Assembly (NCBI GenBank): GCA_020698575.1 | Contig: CM036253.1 | Coordinates: 33,639,719-33,703,718 of the forward strand | DNA from: Bostrychus sinensis | Taxonomy: Eukaryota > Chordata > Actinopteri > Gobiiformes > Eleotridae | Length of the DNA: 64,000 nt | Reading direction: 5' to 3' | Shown: positions 11,945 to 22,930 of the stretch, piece after piece | Numbering within the stretch: the stretch's first letter is position 1 | Layout of the letters: each line of letters begins with the position of its first letter | The notes under the pieces: model-generated | Told to the model about the DNA's origin: nothing | The model's database searches: none | The model's input: the letters and a program-made list of their open reading frames with translations, nothing else | Translations under genes and position numbers: made by a program

Positions 11945-11950
11945 TTTATT
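11945..11950 (-). terminator. hoxb13a: Probable poly(A) signal of hoxb13a
   Basis: TTTATT on the plus strand is AATAAA on the minus strand, 275 bases past the hoxb13a stop codon. It would give a short 3' UTR. No cleavage-site evidence is available. Confidence 0.5.
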
Positions 11951-12224
11951 AAGTGATGCACTATACTCACGGGTTTACAGGCGTTATAAACATATGCATA
12001 TACGGTTGCTATGGCTACGGACACAAACATGACACACAACGGACAGAGACATTACACGGAGCAGGCAGGAAGTGCTGTACAGTTCACGCCAGGACACGCT
12101 TTGGCTCTTTTTCCTCATTGTCCTTTATGTCCTGTGCGTGATTTGAGTTCATGATTTTTTTTTTCTTCAGTCTTTTGATTTTGGAAACACCAAACTAGTC
12201 CTTTTATGCACGGGTCACCTCGTG

Positions 12225-15143
12225 CTACGGCGCGCTGGTCTTTACTTTGGCCACGAACTTCTTCTCCTTGACCCGCCGGTTCTGGAACCAGATGGTGATT
12301 TGGCGCTCGGAGAGGTTGGTGACGGCGGAGATCTTCCTCCGCTTGTCCTTGGTGATGAACTTGTTGGCGGTGTACTCCTTCTCCAGCTCCTTCAGCTGCA
12401 GTTTGGTGTAAGGGATGCGCTTCTTTCGGCCGCGGCGGAAGGGCGAGCCGTCATGCTGGTGCGCCACCACGTCTGGGTCAAACAAGACACATCATACATA
12501 TGTCAGCACGAGACAAAAATATTATTATTAACACAGAAACGAAGGATATTTGTGCAAAACATTGTTTATATATTAGTACAACTGTTCATGGTTCAATCAT
12601 GGCAATAGTTAACCAAGTATTTGTGTTGCAAGCGTTACGCAGAAATAAATAATCACAATTTTGAAGTAAACACACAATTTAATCTACAATATATGTGTGT
12701 GTGTGTAATGATAATTCACCCCCACACACACACACACACACAATTCAAAAAATTCAAAAAGAAAAAAAAAAGAAAAAAATTCAATGTCAAATATTTAAGT
12801 TAATGTTCTATTGCTGCATAAGAAACACGGCATTAAGCTGTAAAGCTGTGGTTGTCAACCACTGGCTCTGGACCCAAAAGTGGGTCATGGGAATTTTTAT
12901 TTGGGTCAACAACAAAATTACAGGAAATATTTGTTTCAAACCATTTCAAAGACAATAAATGGTTTCCTAATTTGGAAAATAATAAAAATGAATAAATATG
13001 AAATATGCAATTTAAAAGACTTCAGAATTTATCCTGTTACTCGTGTGTAGTAATAATAAAAAATATTTAGAATTTTACTCTATAGTCATATTATTTGGTT
13101 AAATGAGAAAACACTCTCTTTTTTTAAGTTATGTGAGAAAATATTATATACACACACAAAATTTTATATTGTTAAAGATATCAAAAAAATACAATAACAG
13201 ATTCATATATCCCTCAAATTGTATGAAATATAGAATTACCTTTGGAAATAACTTTGCTGAAGCCTTTGAATTTTTAAAATAATATATGATATAGAATTTT
13301 CATAGTTCACAATTGTAGCAAAATAACTAAAGAAGACAGTATGGCCCCTGGAACAGTGATACAGCCCTGGAGGCTTTGGATAATTCATAATTAAACCTGG
13401 AATAATGGTATGACTTTTTTTTTCTTCTTTTTTTTTTATAACTTTGGAGAAAGAATGGTCTTGACTCACGTTTAATAAAAATGTTTTTTATTATGATATT
13501 ATTTCTCTGATGTATTTATATAAAAGACCTTACATTTTTGTGTGTTATTAACCCCAAACTTTGTTATGTTGTTTCTTTTAAAAGACAAAAGTGTCCTCAT
13601 AAAAAACATCATAAAAATAGAGTAGCCTAACATTAATATCTACTTTTTTTATTGATGTTTTTTGGCGAGGACACTTTTGTAACTTAACAGCAACAACATA
13701 GGCCTAACTCTTTTCTTAATATGACACTACAAATAAACTTGATCTAAATCAATGTTGCCAATCAATCATACCAAATCAACTTTGCATTCAAAATACTGAA
13801 AATATAAAACTGCAGATCGTTTTTTTCTTTTCCTTTCTTTTCTTTCTTTTTTCATAAAAATAACATACACTGGCATATAAATAATAAATTATTAAATATT
13901 TTGTATTTATGTATTTAGGTTTTTGGTGAGGACACTTTTGTCACTTAACAGTAACAACGTAACAATTTAGGTTAGAGAGTCTAACAAATTATGTTGGAAT
14001 TGTGTTTAAAATATCAAAATTTGTTACAAAAAATACACCATACCCAAATATTACAGAACAAAATATAACCACTGCAAAGATATGAAAAAAATCAATTTAT
14101 TAATAAAAATAACACTTGAAAAGGACATTTTTGTCGCTTATTTGGTCAACAATCTTCCTGTTCATGTTAGATAAAAACTTTTACTCTGACAATGCTCACG
14201 TCCAGACTAAAAACTGTTCTTTTTAGCTCTGTGTATGACAAGTGACTGTTTTATCTGCACTCTTCTCTGTTAAATTCATTTTAAATGTATTCTTTATTTT
14301 TTAAATTGCGTTTTGTTGTTTGTTTTTTGTTTTGCTTTATTTTATTCTTATTGTATGTTTAGGTTGTATTTTTCTGTGAAACTCTATAAATCACCCTGTG
14401 TATGAATTATGCTGTACAAATAAACTTCAACTGTGCAAACTTGTATGGTTTAAAACTGTAAAAGAGCTTCACAAGAACATTCCATTTCATTTTATATTCA
14501 CACTGAAAAATGGTCACTTTGGCTTGGAACTTTCACAGCATACAATAATGCCTGGCTTAAGCATTAATGTGAACTTTGCCATATATTCTCTTTATGGCTA
14601 AACATGATTGACGCACAGCACCTTTGACCTTAAAGAATGAAGGTGTGTGTGTTTGGTGTGCCAAATATGTAAATATGAAAACATACACATGGATACTGTT
14701 ATTATTCTCACACATACATCGACATGACCTCATTTCCTTTTCCACTCACAGATCTGGGACAGATCGACTCCAGCAGTCTGCCTGTCCCATGGGGGGACGA
14801 CTGTGAGCATGAGGAGCTGGTGTTACAGTCACGATCATACCGCCATTTTTAAAACATACAGCAGCCTCACACATGCCATAGGCTTTTTCTTTTATTCTTT
14901 ATTACCTGTATCAACTTTATTTTACCTTGGTTTAGGCTAAATAAATATATGGGACCCTCACTTCTCCAGACTGTAAGGTTCACACTGTTTCCTCTCCAAC
15001 TTAGCACTAAATAATAAAAACAACCTGATTGAAATATTGATAATTGTTAGTTATTAAGGCAAAAATAAACAGATAAATAAATAATTAAATGTAGAAAATA
15101 AATAAAAATATAAGCATATTAAACTGAATGTTTTGCAGGTATC

Positions 15144-15200
<57 letters not shown>

Positions 15201-15441
15201 CCCTGCCCTGGGACAGACTGACGGAGACGTGGTGGCCATTTTGTGCCTGCGGCCCCTGCGACCACCACCAAACACACAATAATACATAGGCAAGGTTGGT
15301 GAAGTGTCTTGCCAAATGGCACAACATGGGGAGAGCGGGATTTGAACCGGTTATAGGACAACCGCTCAACCTCCTAAGTTGTCTAAGAATATCTCGATAG
15401 GTGCCAAGAAATGTGACCATTATTATTATTATTATTATTAT

Positions 15442-15485
<44 letters not shown>

Positions 15486-16075
15486 ATAGAAGTAGTAGTA
15501 GTATTTCTTTCCAAATGAAGTGCACAGTGGAATATAACCTATAGTTGTGGGATTTACAGATTTGTGTGTTTGAATGAAATAATGTTACTCTTACAATATA
15601 GTTGGTTACAAAATACAACTTTTTTTGTATTTTAATGTAGGTCCATGTATTTGGTTCACGTTCACTTTTGTATAATGTATACATGTACTTTCATCTGCTG
15701 AGCTACTGTAAAGGTAGGTCAATGAATGCAAATGTGACAACATAAAAAATGATTTAAACACACAGCAGTAATGCCTCTCTCTGCACGTGCTGCATTCAGT
15801 GACATGTATGAAGCTGTAATTTGAAATTTTTAAGTTTAAGAAGTAACAATTTGTAACAAATTTGGAAGAAATTACATATTTGTTTGGCATTTTTTAATTG
15901 ATAATTGATTGATTGATAATATTGAAATTATCTACATTTTAATGAGCTGCATTACAATGATCTTATTAATACAAGGGTCACTTTTCATGAGGAGTCACGT
16001 GACCTTGTTGTTAATGAATTAATTAAAGCCTTGTGCGCTGACCTCCATCAGATTAGCTTTACCCAGAACTCCATA

Positions 16076-16136
<61 letters not shown>

Positions 16137-17254
16137 AAGTATGTCCGAGCACAGAGCAAGCACAGCTGTCATATATTTACACTTACACACGATTGTGTCC
16201 TTGTGTTTTTGAGTGATATTTGTTTCAAATATAATTGTGCATAATACACAAAAGTGTAAAAACTGCTCATAATATAAACACAGAAATAATAATCAAATAT
16301 TATGTATATGTATTATGCACAATTATAATTGAAGCAAATAATAATCAAAAACAGTCCTGTGGAAGTGTAAATATCTTACAGATGTGTGACACTGCTCTGT
16401 GCTCGGGCTGATCGGAACTGGTTTTACGCGTTAGCAGCAAACAAAGTTCTGATGAAACTTAATTTCACACCACGAGAGTAAAACAGAAAAAGTATTTAAT
16501 CATTACTGAAAGTCCACAGCAGCCTCTTCTCTCCTCCACACATGTGAGTAACAGACAGAGTGTTACCTGCTAACGCGGTCTTCCACAGATGGCTCTGGCC
16601 CTGGTCTTTGGAGCAGTACATCTGTCCGCCCCAGCCGTTGGTCAGAGCCCAGGGCTGGTAACTGTCCACGGGCAGCAGCGTGTCGTGTCGGGGCTCCGCG
16701 CCCAGCGTCTGCACCACGGACACGTCCAGGTAGCTGGCCATGGACTGGTAGGGGCTGGGGTAGCTGTGGTAGAAGGCCAGCTCCTTGGCGCGGTGGTTGG
16801 GGTACTCCTCCGAGCTCACCGGGGTGTCCATGTACTGGGAGCTTAGCGCAGCCCCCGCCGCCTGCGTACACGACTTGAGCGCGCCGCGGCTCATCCTGCA
16901 GGGATAGTAGCCGTTGCTGAAGTAGCTGTAGGGCAGCGCGGTGGCGGCGGAGGAACTCTGGTGCGGCACCGCGGCGGCGCACGGTCCCGCGGCGCACTGC
17001 TTCCCCGAGGCCGCGCCGCTGTCGCTGGAGCCGGAGGCCGACACTTCCACGGCCGGGTATCCCGCGGAGGAGTGCACGAGGCCGGACGGATGCCCGCCCA
17101 GCGCCGCTGAGTGCGCCATGATGTTGCGGCACTGCGTGGCCGCGGCAGTGGGGAAGCCCTCCATGTTCTTGTTGAGCTCGTCCAAGTTGTTGTCGTACAC
17201 AAACATCACCGTGTCCGCGTGCCAGCGAGGGCTGAGCACGAGCGAGGCGCTCAT
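12225..17254 (-). CDS. hoxb13a: Homeobox protein Hox-B13a (two exons)
   Basis: Posterior Hox transcription factor acting in the nucleus on DNA to pattern the tail end of the body axis. Coding exon 1 is 17254-16567 and exon 2 is 12472-12225, joined across a 4,094-bp phase-1 intron (donor CAG|GTAACA, acceptor CCCAG). The product is 311 residues. I chose the start at MSASLVLSPRW because it matches the Hox13 N-terminus followed by MFVYDNN and DELNKNMEG; an upstream in-frame ATG at 17425 lacks family similarity. Conserved blocks: QCRNIMAH near 41, PYSYFSNGYYPCRMS near 108, RAKELAFYH near 155, SYLDVSVVQTLG 174-185, LLPVDSYQ near 193, HLWKTALA 222-229. The homeodomain is 244-303 with W48-F49-Q50-N51, followed by an eight-residue tail. 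VSVVQTLG, KKRIPY and QITIWFQ match HOXB13 rather than HOXA13, C13 or D13. Confidence 0.95.
12252..12431 (-). other. hoxb13a: Homeobox of hoxb13a (60 codons)
   Basis: Encodes GRKKRIPY at positions 1-8, YTANKFITKDKRRKIS at 20-35, and recognition helix residues ERQITIWFQNRRVKEKK at 42-58. W48, F49, N51 and R53 are all present, so DNA binding should be intact. It lies entirely in exon 2, as usual for Hox13 genes. Confidence 0.97.
13555..13700. repeat. Foldback repeat arms (gacaaaagtgtcc family)
   Basis: The left arm (gttgtttcttttaaaagacaaaagtgtcct, 30 bases read in two parts) is mirrored by the right arm ending gaggacacttttgtaactta then acagcaacaac. A further single arm lies at 13905-13970. It is the same family as the large foldback elements at 22.0-22.9 and 47.75-48.65 kb. 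Confidence 0.6.
15144..15200 (+). repeat. (AAT)n microsatellite
   Basis: About 19 uninterrupted AAT units. Adjacent open frames of poly-Ile, poly-Leu and poly-Tyr are artefacts of the repeat. Confidence 0.95.
15201..15415 (-). repeat. Teleost interspersed repeat fragment
   Basis: Contains gcaaggttggtgaagtgtct followed by tgccaaatggcacaaca, gggatttgaaccggtt and aggacaaccgctcaacc, a pattern I recognise from a widespread fish repeat with tRNA-like sequence. It sits between two trinucleotide microsatellites, which may have grown from its ends. The class is not certain. Confidence 0.5.
15418..15503 (+). repeat. Compound (ATT)n(AGT)n microsatellite
   Basis: About eight ATT units pass into about twenty AGT units, with one interruption (aatagaagt). 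Confidence 0.93.
16077..16135 (+). repeat. (CA)n microsatellite
   Basis: About 29 uninterrupted CA units in the hoxb13a intron, immediately beside the left arm of the 16.1-16.4 kb hairpin. Confidence 0.95.
16145..16406. repeat. Long imperfect inverted repeat (hairpin) in hoxb13a intron
   Basis: The left arm begins ccgagcacagagca and the right arm ends with its exact inverse (tgctctgtgctcgg). Inside, atatttacactt, tttttgatt/ttttgagt and tataattgtgcataatac on the left are mirrored on the right. Each arm is about 110 bases, at roughly 75% match by eye, around a loop near 16260-16290. The inner edge lies about 160 bases from the exon 1 donor. A MITE is the simplest explanation. Confidence 0.8.
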
Positions 17255-17520
17255 AGGGCTGTCCGCTGCACGCGCCTCTGCTACATGGGCTGCACGCGCT
17301 CGCCTCGGATTACTGAGCTTCACGCGCACCACCACAGCCGTGGCGCTGGAGGCAAAGACCCCGGTGCGCGGCCGCAGCGCCGTTACATTCAGCCGCAGCC
17401 TTGACGCAACGCGCCCTGGGGGCACGAAGAGGAGGCGCGCCTGTCCATTGGATGAGAGCGGCCGGTCACGTGACGGGACAAGAGAAAAAAAGAGCAGAAG
17501 AAGAGTCTAGTTGAGGACTG
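17255..17520 (-). promoter_or_regulatory. hoxb13a: hoxb13a proximal promoter and 5' UTR (CpG-rich)
   Basis: The sequence upstream of the ATG is rich in CG dinucleotides. On the minus strand it carries a CCAAT box (plus-strand attgg at 17447-17451), and it has a palindromic CACGTG E-box at 17467-17472, about 195-215 bases before the start codon. No TATA box was seen, which suits a CpG-island promoter. The transcription start is not defined. Confidence 0.5.
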
Positions 17521-18176
17521 TCACTCAAAAACATTGATTTTACGAGGGGCTCTGCGGCTGCACGAGAGAAGCGCTGCGTGACGCGGAAGTGCTTCTCACG
17601 AGACAGTGACGCTGTGAGCTCACACACGGCTCTCTGCTCCGTGCGTCCTGTGCGTACAGGTTACTGAGACCATCTGCACTGACAGTCACAGTGTGTGCAT
17701 TACGCAGTGCGTAAAGACCAGTTTGTCCACACACTAACACGAGACAAAGATTAAATTATACTAAAGAACTTTCACTCTTTTTAAAGTTACATTTAAAGCG
17801 CCATAAATGAACATTTATTCCGCTAATTCTCTAAATGCAGTTTGGTGTAAACGCTCTGAATTATAGACATGTTTAAAGACTAATAATCAGCTTTGCCAAA
17901 TACATGAAAACACTTTATCATGTCGTAAAATATTTTTAAAAATAATAACAGGGCAAGGGCTTTTAACTTTTCAGAGGAAACGTTGATTATTAAAATAACT
18001 GTCCCTTTGGACATGTTTCATATGAGTCATGTACAGTTGGGTTTAGTGCAGAGAATATTTGTAGATTCTGTTTTCATAATCCTGGCTCTGGTTCAGAGTC
18101 TGCTGCAGTGGTGAGGGCTGTTGTTGGGCAGTTGTTTCTGTGCCACTGTTGGACTGGACAGATCCGGCTAAGACAG
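17521..18176. other. 5' flank of hoxb13a
   Basis: CpG-rich to about 17.74 kb, then AT-rich. No gene recognised. It is part of the probable upstream regulatory region. Confidence 0.5.
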
Positions 18177-18177
18177 A

Positions 18178-18262
18178 AATATGAACATGACGCTTTTCTC
18201 GGATCCCTGTGGAGCGTTACATGCGCTCTACAGGGATCCGAGAAAAGCGTTTTCATATGTTT
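18178..18262. repeat. Near-perfect palindromic hairpin upstream of hoxb13a
   Basis: A 26-base left arm (18191-18216) and right arm (18224-18249) are inverse copies with one mismatch, separated by a 7-base loop (ttacatg). The arms include gcttttctcggatccctgt. Weaker pairing (atatgaa / ttcatat) extends outward on both sides. It lies about 0.94 kb upstream of the hoxb13a start codon. No target duplication was found. Confidence 0.9.
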
Positions 18263-21200
18263 GATAATCAGTTTGTTCCACCAAATCCTGCACAAAACGC
18301 GGCCATAAAACGCACTATAATGTTCAAAAAACCTCAACTGTCATGTTTATTTCTAACATATGTTATATATTTTCTAATTGGGACAGGACTAAAAGCACTA
18401 CTGTAGCTCACTTTGGAATACATATCGATAGAGACATTAAATAAAGGCTACACACATGTTCTCTCTCCTGTGCCCACACTTCACCAGAATCCGCCTTCAG
18501 ACCGCTCTGCTGGTAAATAAAAAACTTGTGCATATAGTACAAATTAAAATCCTATAATAAAATCCAGTTCTGGGGCTATAGAAGTGGTGCGTAAAAAGCG
18601 GTGCGGGTGAGACGCTTCAGATGGAACATAAGGACAGTGGTTAAAGTATAACCCGTGTGGAAAGGAAAGGAAGGAGCAGTGACGCGGATTGATTCAAATC
18701 ATCTCTGAAATGTACAGAAAATATTATAAATGAATACAAGAGGCAATTGTGCAATACGCAGAATTTCACATCATGCGCAGAGCATTAAATGTTACAACTC
18801 TTCCATAACCAGGCAGTTTCTAATTTTACGATACGCATAAGAAAATAACTTGAATGTCCAGAGATCTCGTTTATAAAATCAACTTATTTTTTTATTTCCA
18901 CATGAATACACACTAAGGTATTAGTCCTGCTTTAAAGGTTTTCTTTAAGGAGGAAAGGTTAAATGGCTTAATAAGTCAACGAAAAGATTCTTGGTGCTAA
19001 AAGAGTATGCATTATAACCAATATAAATACTCAGGTCAAAATAGACTTGTTTATGCTTAAATAAGGTCAAAAACATGAGGAGTGGACGCACATTTGGACA
19101 TTATCTCCTGTGCGCTCCGGGTGCGTCCTGTCCTGATTCCGCCTCTGAGGCCCGTCTCTGGTGTGGTCCACCCAACAAGAGGGGTGCGTAAATAGGGGGT
19201 TAGACTGGGCCCCGGGGTCAAGGTCAAGTTTAACGCGGACAGAGCGTGCGTGAGGAGGAAGGGAGGGATAGACATTCATGTAAGCTCAAGTTCAAGGCCA
19301 TGGCGCGCCCTCCCTCCTCCTCCGTGTGTGCTCCACTGGACACAGACGCGCAGACGCCATGTTGTCTCTGATAGATACAGAAGGACAAGAATTACCAGTG
19401 GCCAGAAATGATTAACTAAAACGTCCACGGGCTCAGCAGAGACCGTGAACGCACCATGATAAAAGCAAGGCGAAATAGACTTTATGGATTTCTTTGTGCT
19501 CATTTTGTCTTGGCCTTAACACTCCATAGATTCCTTTAAATAAATTCATTTTATTTTGTTTAATACAGTGGCAAAAGTATCATCCATTGCTTTTTAAAAG
19601 ACATTTACTGCATTCAGAACAATGAAGATAAAACCCCCGGCTGTCCTGTGGGTGCGGACATAATTTGATCATATCATGGAGTGAGAAACTGGAAGATGGC
19701 TCCTTGCGTTTCTTTCCATATAGGCATCAGTGTTACTTGTGAGACTGTTATGAAGTATTTAAGATTAACACATGGAGTGATCACCTCAAAAACTATTCGA
19801 TGTGGGTTCAGTCGTGCGTATTGGCGGGACAAACCTCCAAACCTCATTTAGATAAAGATGTTGCTACAGTTTAGGGCCTGTAAAACATTTGATGCGCTGT
19901 TTTCATCACACATTTTGCAAAGTAATATCCTAACTGAGATTTATCCATTGAATACAAATGTGGAATAGAAAGAAAAATCTCTAAGTTTGCATTTTTCAAC
20001 ACATTTTATCAGCAGCTCACATCTTTATGGAGAGGACACTTACAGATATTTATTTTACATAAGGAATACTGGCCTTACCTTGTTGTTCTTAACTTGAATC
20101 TCACTTTTTTTTATAAGATCTGCTAAGCGCTAATGAAAAAGTGGGGCATTATACAGTTTCCTCCTGTACTATTGGCTGTACCCGTAACCGAATTTGTGAT
20201 TACTTTCTGACCCCAAGATCCAATTAACTCCTGCATGGAGATTTTAGGGCCACTGTCTGGAACCATCCTCCTGACAGTGCGTTGGGTCATGATAGACACA
20301 CGTCCTTTTCCAGGCTGATTCAAGTTCACTTCAAATTCTCAATTATCGCCCTGACGTTGGAAAGTCGCGGTTGGAATATTACATGTTACTTGTCATCCAG
20401 GTTTACCAAAGACAAAAGAAAAGAAAAAAAGAAAAGGAAAGAAAAAAAACATTTGGAATATACTACAGAAATATTTTTGCTCATGTGAATTCATAGATCT
20501 GCCTATAATTCTGGGATTTTGTTATGATTTTGAGCTATGGATCAAAATGTTAAAACAATAAGGACACATTTTAAAGCCTTCTTTACTTGTATTTACCAAG
20601 ACTTCCAATGAGATAGGGCGACAAATGCCTAAACAAATGTGCAGCGCAATACTATACATAACTCTTTTTAAAAATACATTAATCATATGTTCACACTGTT
20701 TCCATGCGTCCTGGTTCCACGCATTGTTGCAGATCATTTTGACGCTATTATTAATATGCTTTATGTGCTTCATGTGTGGTTCTTGTGCACGCGCATCACC
20801 CAATTTTCTGCTGCTTAGGCCTATAACACAGACATATATAAAAACCCAAAAGCCTACATGTATTTGTGTGGTTAAGGTCCGTCTCGGAGTGCGCAGTGTC
20901 TTAATTTGGCTGCGTATTTGTGTGTTGCGTAATGGTCTATATCTCACATTTACTATTTTATCTTTTTAATTAAAAATATAAAATGCTGTATGAGAATTCC
21001 TTCACATTTCCGTGTGTGGATGAAATTAAATTACAAATCTTACAGAGAGTCCGCACCACTGCGCTTTTTGCGGTGGTAAATGACGTCATTTTGGCTCTAA
21101 GATATCCTTATATTCATACTGCTCATTTTCTTGTCATCGTTGTAGTAATGTCTCATTCCTGCCGTAGGCTACAGCATTTATTTTAGCGTTTTATTCTGAA

Positions 21201-22019
21201 ACGTGTTGAGATAAATTGACATAATAATATTCAAATTTCAATCTTACGTCTGAACTATTTGAAAATACAGTGCAAAATGTAAATTAATTAATTAACGTTA
21301 ATTATTATGGTCATTTATTATTAACGCTCTGGCTTCATTTACAAAGGCATAACTACCGTATTATTTGTCAAAACAGGCAAAAAGAGCAAATCTCTTCTTA
21401 ATTACGTCAATCCATTTACGCAAACATCCCCACACTCTTTTACAATGACTCCAGAATTTGTGTAAAATTGCGTAAATCTCTCTCCATGATGGTCCGTGTA
21501 ATCCTCAGACTTCCTCGGACTTTTTACTGTCATGTCTCAGAAGAATTCCACGTGTGAGGCCTATAGGCACAGCACAGTCTGGACACAATCACGATTTAAT
21601 AAAAATGTGGTTTAGACGCGCACAGGTGGGAAATCAGACGGGAGATCAAAGCGCACAGGTGCAAGTGTGCGTATTTTCCCAAATGACGCGCGTCCATTTA
21701 GGCTATTCACTCTGTAAAAAAACAAATCATAAGACGAACAAACGCATGTATATAAACTTAAACTTCACATGTTGCTAAATAATCTATGCGAAAGGAGAGC
21801 AGGTGCCTGGTTTAAAATAAAATATAAAAGAAGAATATTTAGCTACATAGTGCTTGATGAAGAATCACTGTAATAGAGCTGACTAAAATTTGCCCAATAC
21901 TTTTCCAAACAGTACTAAGGTAACCTATAGTTGGCCAAACTGTGGGATGGCTACCACTGGTGGTACACAGGCTGGTTCTGGTGGGACTCAGGTGTCTTTT
22001 GCAATTCAAGTCATTATTT
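18263..22019. other. hoxb13a-eve1 intergenic DNA, no gene recognised
   Basis: Mixed sequence. Two stretches (about 19.0-19.5 kb and 20.6-21.7 kb) are richer in CpG and poorer in obvious transposon remains than their surroundings, so they are the better places to look for conserved regulatory elements. At about 19213-19225 there is ggggtcaaggtcaag, containing an extended nuclear-receptor half-site TCAAGGTCA. Open frames here have no recognisable domain. Confidence 0.45.
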
Positions 22020-22930
22020 GACCCTTGTGCCCCAATGAGGACAAAAGTGTCCTTATTAGATTTTTTATTTATTATTTTTTAATAACTTCATAGTGGTTCT
22101 TACCTTTTCTACAAAATTTGCCTCAGGTGTATTTTATCATAATGTTGATATTCTAAACACAAATCTAATATTACTTCATTTTTACACTAACTAAATCTGT
22201 TACACTGCTCCTGATCAGTGACAAAAGTGTCCCAAAAAAATCATTTAAAAAAGTATACATTTATATTTTTCTACTTTTTTTTTTTCTTTTAACCACTTCT
22301 GCCCTGATCATAAATACCAAATATTTTATAATTTTCAGAATTTTAACACTTTTTGTGCCAGTGTATGTAATAGCATTCAAAAATGTTTTTGGTTAAAAAA
22401 AATAATACACAAAAAAATGAAATATTTTGAATATTCTCACTTCAAAGTGGATGTTTTTAGGATGGATTATTACAGCCTTGGATATGTCAAAGATTACCAA
22501 CAACATTGATTTAAATGGATTTGTTTTTTTTTGTTTTTTTTTGGTAGTAACATAGAGTTACAACCAGTTTTTAATGGGTTGGGATTTAAATTGTACATAG
22601 CACAGGAAAAAAGATCCCTAAAAATAAATGTTGCTGGTGATTTTTGACAGACCCAAGGCTAATCCCCCTAAAAAAAAACTGCATTGAGAATATTACAAAA
22701 TATTTCATTTTTTGTGTGTTTCTTACAAAAATAAATAAATAAAAATTAAGATGCTTGATTACATAAACTGGCATAAAAAGGGTAAAATTCAGAAAATAAT
22801 TTAATATTTGGTATTTATAATAAGGGCACAAGTTGGTTAAAAGATTTATGCCAAAAAAAAAAAAAAAAAAAAAGCAGAAATGTTATGTGACAGGGGCATT
22901 TTTTCACCTAACAGTAACAACATCACTTTT
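22020..22930. mobile_element. Foldback (long inverted repeat) element, copy 1
   Basis: The left half contains gacaaaagtgtcc, ccctgatcataaataccaaat, gccagtgtatgtaatagcat and ttgaatattctcac. The right half carries the same phrases inverted (gagaatattacaaaatattt, ctggcataaaaaggg, tttggtatttataataaggg, gttatgtgacaggggcattt). The arms span about 300 bases each with a centre near 22560. No transposase. A relative lies at 47750-48655. Confidence 0.75.

Larger units (their letters stand above)
12473..16566 (-). other. hoxb13a: hoxb13a intron 1
   Basis: A phase-1 intron of 4,094 bp with GT..AG ends. It is filled with low-complexity sequence: (CA)n at 12721-12742, foldback-element arms at 13555-13700 and 13905-13970, trinucleotide repeats at 15144-15200 and 15418-15503, (CA)n at 16077-16135 and a long hairpin at 16145-16406. 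No other gene was seen inside it. Confidence 0.85.

Noticed and set aside
15119..15684. Open frames with poly-Leu, poly-Ile or poly-Tyr
   Set aside because: Generated by AAT and AGT microsatellites.
17255..17425. Upstream in-frame ATG extending hoxb13a by 57 residues
   Set aside because: The extension has no Hox13 similarity and lies in the CpG-rich 5' UTR. The MSASLVLSPRW start fits the family.
16563..17510. Additional long frames overlapping hoxb13a exon 1 on both strands
   Set aside because: High GC content keeps shadow frames open. Only the HOXB13-like frame has family similarity.
1..22000. mir-196 expected near the Hox9-Hox13 interval
   Set aside because: No match to the mature sequence was seen on either strand. 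It would probably lie beyond the left edge of the window.
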